Source: Chloroflexota bacterium (GTDB taxonomy: Bacteria > Chloroflexota > Limnocylindria > QHBO01). From it: 6,868 nucleotides of DNA. The position numbers were made by a program, and so were the translations under genes. Shown here one piece after another: positions 1 to 5,523 of the stretch; the first letter of the stretch is position 1; each line of letters starts with the position of its first letter. The DNA is taken from positions 1 through 6,868 of the forward strand of contig JACDBZ010000097.1 in NCBI GenBank assembly GCA_013694645.1. Reading direction: 5' to 3'. A model generated the notes under the pieces. That model saw nothing but the letters and a program-made list of their open reading frames with translations. It was not told where the DNA came from and made no database searches.

Positions 1-250
1 GATTACGCCTGCCGACACGCGCCGAGCCGAAGATGCTGACCGCCTGACCGACCTCGGCCAGGGCGTCGAAACCCTCGACGAACTCGCCCATGATGCGCAG
101 CGTGCGCCAGGCATCGGTCTCCTGGGAGTCGACCTCTGGCTGCTGCGAGCGAAGGAGCTTCTGATCCTCCGTGCCCCGATCACCGGGAGTCTTGCCGCGC
201 ACGACGACGGCTCCCCGACGGCGCTCCGGCTCCTTCTTCTTGCGGGGCAT
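1..250 (-). CDS. LOG family / TIGR00730-type Rossmann-fold protein, N-terminal part
   Basis: This is the first 83 residues of a minus-strand gene that continues past the left edge. A basic start (MPRKKKEPERRR) leads to a conserved block at residues 45-78, with TDAWRTLRIMGEF, then VEGFDALAEVG, then the strand AVSIFGSAR. That block is typical of the N-terminus of LOG-family proteins, often misnamed lysine decarboxylases. Characterised members release the base from nucleoside 5'-monophosphates (cytokinin riboside monophosphate phosphoribohydrolase activity). The catalytic PGGxGTxxE motif would lie outside the window, so activity cannot be judged. The ATG at 250 is supported by a GGGAGGT ribosome-binding site 4-10 bases upstream. 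The gene is divergent from the Rpf gene. Family assignment is firm; the substrate is unknown. Confidence 0.88.
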   Translation of the reverse strand, partial: MPRKKKEPERRRGAVVVRGKTPGDRGTEDQKLLRSQQPEVDSQETDAWRTLRIMGEFVEGFDALAEVGQAVSIFGSARVGRRN

Positions 251-308
251 CGGTACCTCCCGGGTTCGACAGTGTCCGACTCGGATGCTAGGGTGGCCGT
301 TCGCCGGC
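251..308. promoter_or_regulatory. Divergent promoter region between LOG and Rpf genes
   Basis: On the plus strand, TCGACA (266-271, 5/6 of the -35 consensus) and TAGGGT (289-294) are separated by 17 bp, with TGC directly before the -10 as in extended -10 promoters. On the minus strand, TAGCAT (290 to 285) is a possible -10 for the LOG gene, 34 bases before its ATG, but no good -35 is visible. The two -10 boxes overlap by two bases. A small odd-centred palindrome (TCCGA C TCGGA, 275-285) lies in the plus-strand spacer. Confidence 0.45.
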
Positions 309-968
309 ATGACTCCTGCATCGAGGTTCGTGCCGGTCGGACCACGTATTGGATGGATTCTATTGCCGGACCTTTTCAAACGGATCCTATTCCTCGCCGC
401 CATCAGCATGGGCGGAGTGGCGCTCCTGGCCCCGCTTGCTGCTCGGTCTGCGACGCAAGTCCAGGTCGACATCGCCGATGGGCTGCTGCCGGTCGCCGAT
501 GCCGCCCCACAGCTTCTTGCCATCCGCGGCGCACTGACCGGACGGCAGGGTACGCTCGCGGCGACCACGGGCCAGCGGGCTGTCACCGAGGAGCTGCACG
601 CAGTGGCCATTCCGACACCAGCCACGGCGCCGATGGAGGCGACACTCCAACTCGTTCCGACGCCGGTCCCCACCCCTGCGCCACGCGCGCCGGCACCCCA
701 GCGCGTCGTCACATACGACGGCGACAGCGTGTGGGATGACCTTGCTCGCTGCGAGTCAGGCGGCAACTGGGCGATCAACACCGGCAACGGATATTACGGG
801 GGCCTCCAATTCAGCCTCGGGACGTGGCAGGGCTATGGAGGCGCCGAGTTCGCGGCCTACCCACATGAAGCGACTCGCGTCGAGCAGATCGCGGTGGCCG
901 AACGCCTCCGTGCAGCGCGTGGCTACGCGCCGTGGCCTGCCTGCCGCCTGAAGCTCGGCCTGCCCTGA
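309..968 (+). CDS. Exported Rpf-domain transglycosylase (resuscitation-promoting-factor-like)
   Basis: The predicted 219-residue protein has an N-terminal hydrophobic segment (about residues 19-47, ending near AARSA) that should act as signal peptide or anchor. A Pro/Ala/Thr-rich linker (about 105-135) follows, then a C-terminal Rpf domain (about 141-219). The domain carries WDDLARCESGGNW, NTGNGYYGGLQF, GTW, EQIAVAE and WPAC, closely matching mycobacterial Rpf domains. In that family the Glu after the first Cys (E149 here) is catalytic, and the two Cys (C148, C212) form a disulfide. The protein should cleave peptidoglycan outside the membrane. The start is uncertain: ATG 309, GTG 330 and TTG 363 all keep the hydrophobic segment. 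An in-frame reading from 171 is unlikely because it overlaps the LOG gene and precedes the promoter. No LysM, G5 or other wall-binding domain is visible. Confidence 0.87.
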   Translation: MTPASRFVPVGPRIGWILLPDLFKRILFLAAISMGGVALLAPLAARSATQVQVDIADGLLPVADAAPQLLAIRGALTGRQGTLAATTGQRAVTEELHAVAIPTPATAPMEATLQLVPTPVPTPAPRAPAPQRVVTYDGDSVWDDLARCESGGNWAINTGNGYYGGLQFSLGTWQGYGGAEFAAYPHEATRVEQIAVAERLRAARGYAPWPACRLKLGLP

Positions 969-1000
969 GCCGGTAGCCTGCCCGGGGCCGGGGGCGCGGC

Positions 1001-1006
1001 TATCAT
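1001..1006 (+). promoter_or_regulatory. -10 box of a probably leaderless promoter for the VOC gene
   Basis: TATCAT matches the -10 consensus at 5 of 6 positions and is followed by exactly six bases before the ATG at 1013. Transcription would therefore begin at about the A of the start codon. No Shine-Dalgarno sequence lies before this ATG, which fits a leaderless mRNA. The -35 region is poor. Confidence 0.5.
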
Positions 1007-1012
1007 CGGCTG

Positions 1013-1456
1013 ATGCTGCAGCCTCTGCGAATCGGGCACGTCGTGCTCAAGGTGCGCGACCTGGATCGCTCGCTCGCCTTCTATCGTGATCTCCTCGGCT
1101 TCCGCGTGTCGAGCACCATGAGCAACGTGATGATCTTCCTGACGGCCACGGGCGCCAATCACCATGACCTGGCGCTGCTGCGTGTCGGCGATTCAGCTCC
1201 CTCGGCCGCGCCGAACGCTGTCGGCCTCTACCACGTTGCCGTCCAGCTGGCTGATTGGGAAGCCGTCAAAGATGCCCACGGCCTTCTCGCCGAGCGCGGT
1301 CTGCTCCGCGGAACCGCGGACCACGGGGTGACGCGCAGCCTGTACACCGCCGATCCCGACGGCAACGAGATCGAGCTGTTCTGTGACGCGCCTCGCGAGG
1401 AATGGGAGGGCCGAGTCGCCGACGCGATGACCGTTCGTCCGCTCGACCTCGACTGA
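1013..1456 (+). CDS. VOC-superfamily protein, single-domain extradiol (catechol 2,3-) dioxygenase-like
   Basis: A 147-residue protein with two betaalphabetabetabeta modules. The first opens with IGHVVLKVRDLDRSLAFYRDLLGF (residues 7-30, shown as two joined motifs IGHVVLKV and SLAFYRDLLGF). The second opens with VGLYHVAVQL (70-79) and ends with DPDGNEIELF (114-123). Metal ligands are predicted as H9, H74 and E121. Further residues resemble the extradiol catalytic set: H51 in NHHDLAL, H104 in DHGVTRSLY, and Y111. This pattern, with the tail DAPREEW, recalls CatE-type dioxygenase domains more than glyoxalase I or bleomycin-resistance proteins. Ring cleavage of a catechol is plausible but unproven. 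The gene follows the Rpf gene by 44 bases, probably on its own promoter, and no aromatic-degradation genes are nearby. Confidence 0.85.
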   Translation: MLQPLRIGHVVLKVRDLDRSLAFYRDLLGFRVSSTMSNVMIFLTATGANHHDLALLRVGDSAPSAAPNAVGLYHVAVQLADWEAVKDAHGLLAERGLLRGTADHGVTRSLYTADPDGNEIELFCDAPREEWEGRVADAMTVRPLDLD

Positions 1457-1495
1457 CCTGGCCGTCGTCCGGCGCCCCGGCGGCATATCGATTGC

Positions 1496-2518
1496 TTGAG
1501 AATCAGCATGCCATTCCTCCCGTTCGTCCTGCTCCTTGCCTGGCAGGCACTGAGCAAATCGGCTTCATTTGCGCTGGGCTGGGCGACAGCCATCTATTTC
1601 GGGCAGGTACCCGGCAAACAGGGCCGCATCCTGTCGGTCGTGAGCCTGCTGGCGGCCGGGTGGGTCATCGTGGTCATCGGCTTCGCCATCCCGATCTTTG
1701 GAGGAGCGATCCTGGAGGCGACCGGCCTGATCGACGAGAATTTCGATGTCGAAGCGATTCACTACCTTGGCCTGCTCGCCGCGATCGTGCTCACGCCCCC
1801 CGCGATCGCGGCGACCACCGTGTACGCCCACTTCCACGAGGAGCGGAGCGTCAGAACGGCCCTGCGCATGGTGCCGGTCAGCTATCCGGCGACCGCCATG
1901 CTCGGCGTTTCAGTGCTCCAGATGGTGGTGTTCACCCCGATCCTCCTGTTTCAGCGCTGGCGTCAGAAACGGAAGCTCGTCCAGGTCCCGCTCGTCATGC
2001 GAGAAGGGACCGATGACGACGACCTCCTCGACGCGGTGCGCGGCGCGCTCGCCGCGATCGGCATCAATGACGTTTCGGTCGCCGAGGCCACCGGACCGAG
2101 GTCGTGGCCGCTGCGCACGGTCGGCTTCGCCTCGCGACACCTCCTCGGCGCCGTCGTGCGCGGCGAGCCGATGCGCCTGCGTGCCGGTGATCTCGACATC
2201 CTCGCCTACGCCACCAATGTGTCCATCCAGGGGCCTCGGGAGGACGCCTACCGCGTCCGCGCCGCCATGGAGCGCGAGCTGGCATTCCGGAACACGTACC
2301 TCACCTGGAACGAGGAATCGCAGGCCTTCGAGGATGACCTGCAGAGACTGCACGAGTCCGCGAACGGTGATGTCGAGGCATTGCGCTCGGAGCTCGACAA
2401 GGTCCAGGAGCGGATCGACGTCGCCAGCCTCAACAGCGAGGAATGGAACGTTCTCTATCGGCTCCGACTTCAGCTCGAGCATGACGTGGCGCGCCGGAAC
2501 TCCGAGGGCGGTCAGTGA
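1496..2518 (+). CDS. Unrecognised membrane protein with soluble coiled-coil-prone C-terminus
   Basis: I do not recognise the family. The 340-residue product has hydrophobic segments at about residues 8-35, 45-73, 88-112 and 125-152, then a basic stop-transfer-like patch (RWRQKRK, 154-160) and about 180 mostly polar residues. Residues 165-265 read as a globular alpha/beta domain. Residues 270-335 are charged and helical, with heptad-like spacing, and could form a coiled coil. Topology is ambiguous: four crossings from an outside N-terminus would put the basic patch outside, so one segment (the first contains K21, the last two Pro) may not cross fully. The start is TTG 1496 or ATG 1508; neither has a ribosome-binding site. 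It lies 39 bases after the VOC gene and might be co-transcribed with it. A structural or regulatory membrane role is only a guess. Confidence 0.75.
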   Translation: MRISMPFLPFVLLLAWQALSKSASFALGWATAIYFGQVPGKQGRILSVVSLLAAGWVIVVIGFAIPIFGGAILEATGLIDENFDVEAIHYLGLLAAIVLTPPAIAATTVYAHFHEERSVRTALRMVPVSYPATAMLGVSVLQMVVFTPILLFQRWRQKRKLVQVPLVMREGTDDDDLLDAVRGALAAIGINDVSVAEATGPRSWPLRTVGFASRHLLGAVVRGEPMRLRAGDLDILAYATNVSIQGPREDAYRVRAAMERELAFRNTYLTWNEESQAFEDDLQRLHESANGDVEALRSELDKVQERIDVASLNSEEWNVLYRLRLQLEHDVARRNSEGGQ

Positions 2519-2522
2519 ATTT

Positions 2523-2541
2523 CGGCCGCCGGCCGCGGCCG
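2523..2541 (+). terminator. Possible GC hairpin after the membrane-protein gene
   Basis: CGGCCG at 2523-2528 can pair with CGGCCG at 2536-2541 around a 7-base loop, starting five bases after the stop codon. There is no T-tract, so this is at best a non-canonical terminator; the sequence is simply very GC-rich and may fold in other ways. Confidence 0.25.
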
Positions 2542-2567
2542 CGCTGCATCAGGAACGGACGGTATGA

Positions 2568-2742
2568 ACGGAATATCGGTCAGAATCGACGTGAAGCGTG
2601 CGTTGGGTCGGGAACGGCCGATATAACGGTCGCGCTTCGGGTGAATGCCGCGCCGATGCAGCCCTGCTGCCGGTGCCACGCCGAGATATCGGCCAGAACC
2701 AGCTTCAACAGGGGACTGGGCCGGAAATCACCGATATTTCGG
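2568..2742. repeat. Array of four 12-bp palindromes, spacing 50/63/50 bp
   Basis: Four near-copies of the palindrome CCGATATATCGG occur: 2568-2579 (ACGGAATATCGG, 3 mismatches), 2618-2629 (CCGATATAACGG, 1), 2681-2692 (CCGAGATATCGG, 1) and 2731-2742 (CCGATATTTCGG, 1). Centre-to-centre distances are 50, 63 and 50 bp. The intact half-site alternates in orientation: ATATCGG, CCGATAT, ATATCGG, CCGATAT. The last copy lies over the expected -35 of the downstream hydrolase promoter. The AT-rich cores stand out in a very GC-rich gap. I read this as a likely operator array for a dimeric regulator; a decayed repeat family or an RNA structure are alternatives. The rest of the 2519-2770 gap shows no convincing gene. 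Confidence 0.65.
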
Positions 2743-2758
2743 CGCTCCCTGGATTGCG

Positions 2759-2764
2759 TAGGAT
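2759..2764 (+). promoter_or_regulatory. -10-like TAGGAT before the alpha/beta hydrolase
   Basis: TAGGAT (4/6 of consensus, with the invariant TA and final T) is followed by six bases and then ATG 2771, the same spacing as before the VOC gene, so a leaderless transcript is possible. Its AGGA could instead serve as a ribosome-binding site seven bases from the start. The expected -35 position (about 2736-2741) is not consensus-like and is covered by a palindrome of the upstream array. Confidence 0.4.
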
Positions 2765-2770
2765 GGGCCG

Positions 2771-3937
2771 ATGCGCCGTTTGCGACGGATCGGCATGGTG
2801 CTGCTCGTCCTGGTCGCGATCGTCGTGGCCTGGGAGCCGAGCCGCGTTGCCCTCCAGACTGCCATCCTGCTCCCCAACCTGCTCGACGCTGGGCCGAAGC
2901 CACTGAACCTGTTCAGCGACGCGCCGCAGCGAACCAGCATTCCCTACCGCCCCTCCGAGCCGGGAGAGGATCCGGATCTGGCGGAGCTGTGGCTCCCATC
3001 CTGGGCGTCCGCCCAGCGGCCGGCGGGAGCGATGCTGCTCGTCTTCGGCGTCAACAATCTGGGGCGTAACCACCCCGTCATCGAGCGCGTCGCCGATGCG
3101 TTGGCCCGGACCGGCGTCGCGGTGCTCGTGCCTGACTCGCGAACCCTGCTCGAGGGACGGCTGGAGGTGGGGGAGATCGATGGCGTGGTGCGTGCGTTCC
3201 AGGTGTTGGCGGCGCGCCCCGAGGTCGACCGAACGCGAGTCGGGATCGTCGGCTTCAGCGTCGGCGGCTCGCTGGCGCTGCTGGCCGCAGGCGATCCACG
3301 GATCGCCGCCCAGGTTCGGTGGGTGAACGCCTTCGGGGCCTTCGCGGATGCATCAACCTACCTCGCCGCCGTATCGGCCCATGCCTACCGCGGCACGGAT
3401 GGCGCGACCGTTCCGTGGACGCCGACTCGGCTGGCGCTCGAAGTGTACCTGCGCTTCATGCTCGAGCAGGTCGGTGACCAGAACGACCGCCGCCTCCTCG
3501 AGGCCGCCCTGGGTGCGCCGATCCTGGCCGCGGAGCGCGCGCCCGCGGATGCAGCACTGCGGAGCTCGTTCAAGACCGATGCAGCCCGCTCCGTCCACGA
3601 CCTCCTCACGGCGTCGTCGTTGGAAGATGCCGAGATGGCGGTCGACGCCCTGCCGAGCGGCGCATTGAGGTTCATCGACGCCATCTCACCGGGTCGGCAT
3701 CTGGCCGACATCCGCGCCGATGTCCACCTGATGCACGAGACCGAGGACCATCACGTGCCGTTCGTGGAATCGCGCGCGCTCGCATCGGCGCTTGATCAGA
3801 GCGGCCAATTGGCGGCTCACACGGAGTTTCGCCTCTTCGATCACGTGCAGCCGGACGATCTGGACCTGGTCGCCGCCGCGCCGGAGCTCGTGAAGCTGCT
3901 GTTCCATCTGCGGACGCTGATCGAGGAGACGCTCTGA
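2771..3937 (+). CDS. Membrane-anchored alpha/beta hydrolase
   Basis: The 388-residue product begins with Arg-rich MRRLRR and a hydrophobic stretch (about residues 7-21), a signal anchor or uncleaved signal. An alpha/beta-hydrolase core follows: a first strand AMLLVFGVN (87-95), the nucleophile elbow GFSVGG with S163, the acid D326 in the DHHVP motif (matching the usual D-x-x-V-P), and H358 in FDHVQ. The triad Ser-Asp-His is thus complete. A long insert (about 200-300) between the elbow and the acid would form a lid domain. The catalytic domain probably sits at the outer face of the membrane, acting on an ester or related bond; the substrate cannot be named. The gene is preceded by the four-palindrome array, and ends 8 bases from the end of a convergent gene. 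Confidence 0.82.
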   Translation: MRRLRRIGMVLLVLVAIVVAWEPSRVALQTAILLPNLLDAGPKPLNLFSDAPQRTSIPYRPSEPGEDPDLAELWLPSWASAQRPAGAMLLVFGVNNLGRNHPVIERVADALARTGVAVLVPDSRTLLEGRLEVGEIDGVVRAFQVLAARPEVDRTRVGIVGFSVGGSLALLAAGDPRIAAQVRWVNAFGAFADASTYLAAVSAHAYRGTDGATVPWTPTRLALEVYLRFMLEQVGDQNDRRLLEAALGAPILAAERAPADAALRSSFKTDAARSVHDLLTASSLEDAEMAVDALPSGALRFIDAISPGRHLADIRADVHLMHETEDHHVPFVESRALASALDQSGQLAAHTEFRLFDHVQPDDLDLVAAAPELVKLLFHLRTLIEETL

Positions 3938-3945
3938 GGAGCCGC

Positions 3946-4095
3946 CTACTGGGTGCCCGCCAGAAAGGCGAGCGAGCCGAGGACCAGGATGATCCCGACT
4001 GCCACGACCAGCAGCTTCGCGATCCAGGCGTTCGACCGGCGCTGTGGGAGTGGCTGATAGGCACGTCCGCGACGGCGGCGCGGCGATCGGCTCAC
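3946..4095 (-). CDS. 49-residue single-pass membrane protein, unknown
   Basis: This short gene starts at GTG 4095, overlapping the TGA stop of the 152-aa gene by four bases (GTGA), a common arrangement for translational coupling. The product has a strongly basic N-terminal half (SRSPRRRRGR, then QRR) and a single C-terminal hydrophobic helix (about residues 24-46, WIAKLLVVAVGIILVLGSLA), ending GTQ. Positive charges before the helix predict the N-terminus in the cytoplasm. A longer in-frame reading from 4236 is less likely because it would run through the upstream gene. No family is recognised. The overlap and conserved reading make a real gene likely; a partner role with the 152-aa protein is inferred only from coupling. 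Confidence 0.62.
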   Translation of the reverse strand: MSRSPRRRRGRAYQPLPQRRSNAWIAKLLVVAVGIILVLGSLAFLAGTQ

Positions 4096-4550
4096 GACCA
4101 GCTCCGTCGGAAGAGGAAGGGCACCGTCAGCGCCTCGCGGCTCGAGACCGATCGCAACTGCTTGCGTGTTCGCTTCAGCAGCTTGCCGTGAAAGCTGCCG
4201 TCGCCGTATGGCTCGAGCAGCCTCGCCACGTCCCATTCACGGATTCCCGCAATGGCCGAGTCAGGGAGCCATCGGTCCAGGATCGTCTTTGCCTCGTCGA
4301 TCGCGACGAAGCGACGCACTCTTGTCGCGTTGTCGAGGGTGATGAGTGCATTGTCGAAGCTGATGTCGATGTCCTCGACCAGTGTGGTCAGGCGCTCCAT
4401 GGTGCCCGGCATGCGCTCCGGCTTGAACAGGCCGGTCAGGATGACGCGTCGCTCGTCGGCGTTCAGCGCGGTGAGCAACGGTCGCAGGCTCGGCGTGTCG
4501 CCGTCGGAGTCGGCCGCGGGCACGTTGTAGTCGTAGAGGCGAACCATCAT
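4092..4550 (-). CDS. 152-residue hypothetical cytoplasmic protein
   Basis: The product begins MMVRLYDYNVP and shows no signal peptide or membrane segment. It looks like a compact alpha/beta protein: a helical region around residues 22-45 (LRPLLTALNADERRVIL), a helix plus strand near 49-80 (MERLTTLVEDIDISF, then NALITLDNATRVRRFVAID), and a basic C-terminal third (GKLLKRTRKQLRSV). I do not recognise a family or catalytic motif. Tandem ATGs at 4550 and 4547 are both possible starts. TAGGAT (minus strand, 4566 to 4561) ten bases upstream could be a -10 giving a very short leader. It is divergent from fabI and is followed, with a 4-base overlap, by the 49-aa membrane protein. An in-frame extension to 5030 is rejected because it would cross fabI. 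Confidence 0.68.
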   Translation of the reverse strand: MMVRLYDYNVPAADSDGDTPSLRPLLTALNADERRVILTGLFKPERMPGTMERLTTLVEDIDISFDNALITLDNATRVRRFVAIDEAKTILDRWLPDSAIAGIREWDVARLLEPYGDGSFHGKLLKRTRKQLRSVSSREALTVPFLFRRSWS

Positions 4551-4619
4551 CGGTCCGCAGATCCTAGTCCGATGCGCCCGCAGATGCTGGCAACGCCTCG
4601 CCATCGCAGGGCAACTGTC

Positions 4620-4631
4620 CCGACATATCGA
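4620..4631. promoter_or_regulatory. Palindrome-like site before fabI related to the 2568-2742 array
   Basis: CCGACATATCGA matches the array consensus CCGATATATCGG at 10 of 12 positions. Its centre is about 32 bases upstream of the predicted fabI transcription start, over the weak -35 region, much as the last array copy sits before the hydrolase gene. A 10/12 match is expected by chance roughly once in four windows of this size, so position is the main support. Confidence 0.3.
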
Positions 4632-4645
4632 GGCGATTCCGCGCG

Positions 4646-4651
4646 TACAAT
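4646..4651 (+). promoter_or_regulatory. -10 box for fabI
   Basis: TACAAT matches the -10 consensus at 5/6 positions, placing transcription start near 4658 and a leader of about 53 bases before ATG 4711. The expected -35 (4623-4628, ACATAT) is poor. Within the leader GCGCC GCA GGCGC (4664-4676) can form a small hairpin, upstream of the GGAGG at 4695-4699. Confidence 0.45.
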
Positions 4652-4710
4652 CTGGAGCCTGAAGCGCCGCAGGCGCATCGGTCCAGGCAGCGATGGAGGC
4701 TCCGGTTCGC

Positions 4711-5520
4711 ATGCTCCTCGAAGGCAAGAAGCTCCTCGTCACCGGCGTCCTCACCGATGACAGCATCGCGTACTCGGTCGCCAGGGTTGCCCAGGAGGCG
4801 GGTGCCGAGATCGTGCTCACCAGCTTCGGGCGCGCGCGCAGCCTCACGGAGCGAGTGGCGAAGAAGCTGCCGGGTGGCGCGCCCGATGTCCTCGAGCTGG
4901 ACATCAATGACGAGAGCCACATCGAGGCGGTGTCAAAGGACCTCATGAGCCGATGGGGGTTCGTTGATGGCGTCGTGCACGCCATCGGCTTCGCTCCATC
5001 GGACGCCCTGGGCGGGAATTTCGTGAACACTCCGTGGGACAGCGTCGCGACCGCATTCCAGACATCGGCCTATTCGCTCAAGGCGCTCGGTGTGGGGCTT
5101 CGTGAGCCGATGGCGGCGGCGCGTAAGCGCGGTGGTGGCTCCCTCGTCTCGCTGACCTTCGACGGCCGCTTTGCGTGGCCGATCTATGACTGGATGGGGG
5201 TGGCCAAGGCCGGGCTGGAGGCGATCACGCGCTACCTGGCGCGCGACCTGGGTCCGGACGGGATCCGCGTCAACACCGTGTCCGCAGGACCGATCCGGAC
5301 GATTGCCGGCAAGAGCATCCCCGGATTCGACCAGATTGCCGGTCATTGGCTCGACCGTTCACCATTGGAATGGTCGCTGACCGATGCCACGCCGGTCGGC
5401 CAGATGGTCTGCTTCCTGATGTCCGACTGGGCGCGCATGACATCAGGCGAGATGATCCACGTCGACGGCGGCTACCACGCCATGGGAACGGACATCAAGG
5501 GGTCCCGACTCGAGGAGTAG
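4711..5520 (+). CDS. fabI: Enoyl-[acyl-carrier-protein] reductase, NADH-type (FabI/InhA)
   Basis: This 269-residue protein is the last-step reductase of the type II fatty-acid elongation cycle, reducing trans-2-enoyl-ACP with NAD(P)H in the cytoplasm. It is full length for the family. The atypical-SDR nucleotide site is at the N-terminus (VTGVLTDDSIAY, 10-21), with D64 in the adenine-contacting ELDI, HAIGFAP (90-96), the active-site pair Y159 and K166 in YDWMGVAK, and SAGPIRT downstream. The residue equivalent to E. coli Tyr146 is F150, as in mycobacterial InhA (Phe149), and wording such as LGGNFVNTP and SPLEW resembles actinobacterial FabI. ATG 4711 is chosen over ATG 4693 because GGAGG (4695-4699) lies 11 bases upstream and the family starts there. 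It is divergent from the 152-aa gene, and a hairpin follows directly after the stop. Confidence 0.93.
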   Translation: MLLEGKKLLVTGVLTDDSIAYSVARVAQEAGAEIVLTSFGRARSLTERVAKKLPGGAPDVLELDINDESHIEAVSKDLMSRWGFVDGVVHAIGFAPSDALGGNFVNTPWDSVATAFQTSAYSLKALGVGLREPMAAARKRGGGSLVSLTFDGRFAWPIYDWMGVAKAGLEAITRYLARDLGPDGIRVNTVSAGPIRTIAGKSIPGFDQIAGHWLDRSPLEWSLTDATPVGQMVCFLMSDWARMTSGEMIHVDGGYHAMGTDIKGSRLEE

Positions 5521-5523
5521 CGG

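Noticed and set aside
171..308. N-terminal extension of the Rpf gene to ATG 171 or 285
   Set aside because: The stretch overlaps the LOG gene on the other strand, lies upstream of or inside the likely promoter, and places the signal segment far from the N-terminus.
384..389. Minus-strand TAGGAT inside the Rpf gene
   Set aside because: It lies within coding sequence with no gene start to serve, and is best taken as chance.
2514..2525. Fifth array copy next to the membrane-protein stop (AGTGAATTTCGG)
   Set aside because: Only 6-7 of 12 positions match and the 54-bp distance breaks the 50/63/50 pattern.
1746..2567. Long plus-strand frame inside the membrane-protein gene
   Set aside because: Its product is a low-complexity Arg/Ser/Pro string typical of an out-of-frame reading of GC-rich coding DNA.
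2560..2571. Degenerate extra palindrome CGGTATGAACGG overlapping the first array copy
   Set aside because: It resembles the second copy (shared GGAACGG and AACGG context) but needs an indel and lacks the ATAT core.
2568..2742. CRISPR array
   Set aside because: Repeat units are 12 bp, alternate in orientation, are imperfect, and have spacers of unequal length; no cas genes are present.
2515..3069. Frame spanning the palindrome gap and into the hydrolase gene
   Set aside because: It runs out of frame through the hydrolase, has no family likeness, and the gap's repeats better explain that region.
4551..5030. Upstream extension of the 152-aa minus-strand gene
   Set aside because: It would run through the fabI promoter and coding region; tandem ATGs at 4550/4547 give a sensible start.
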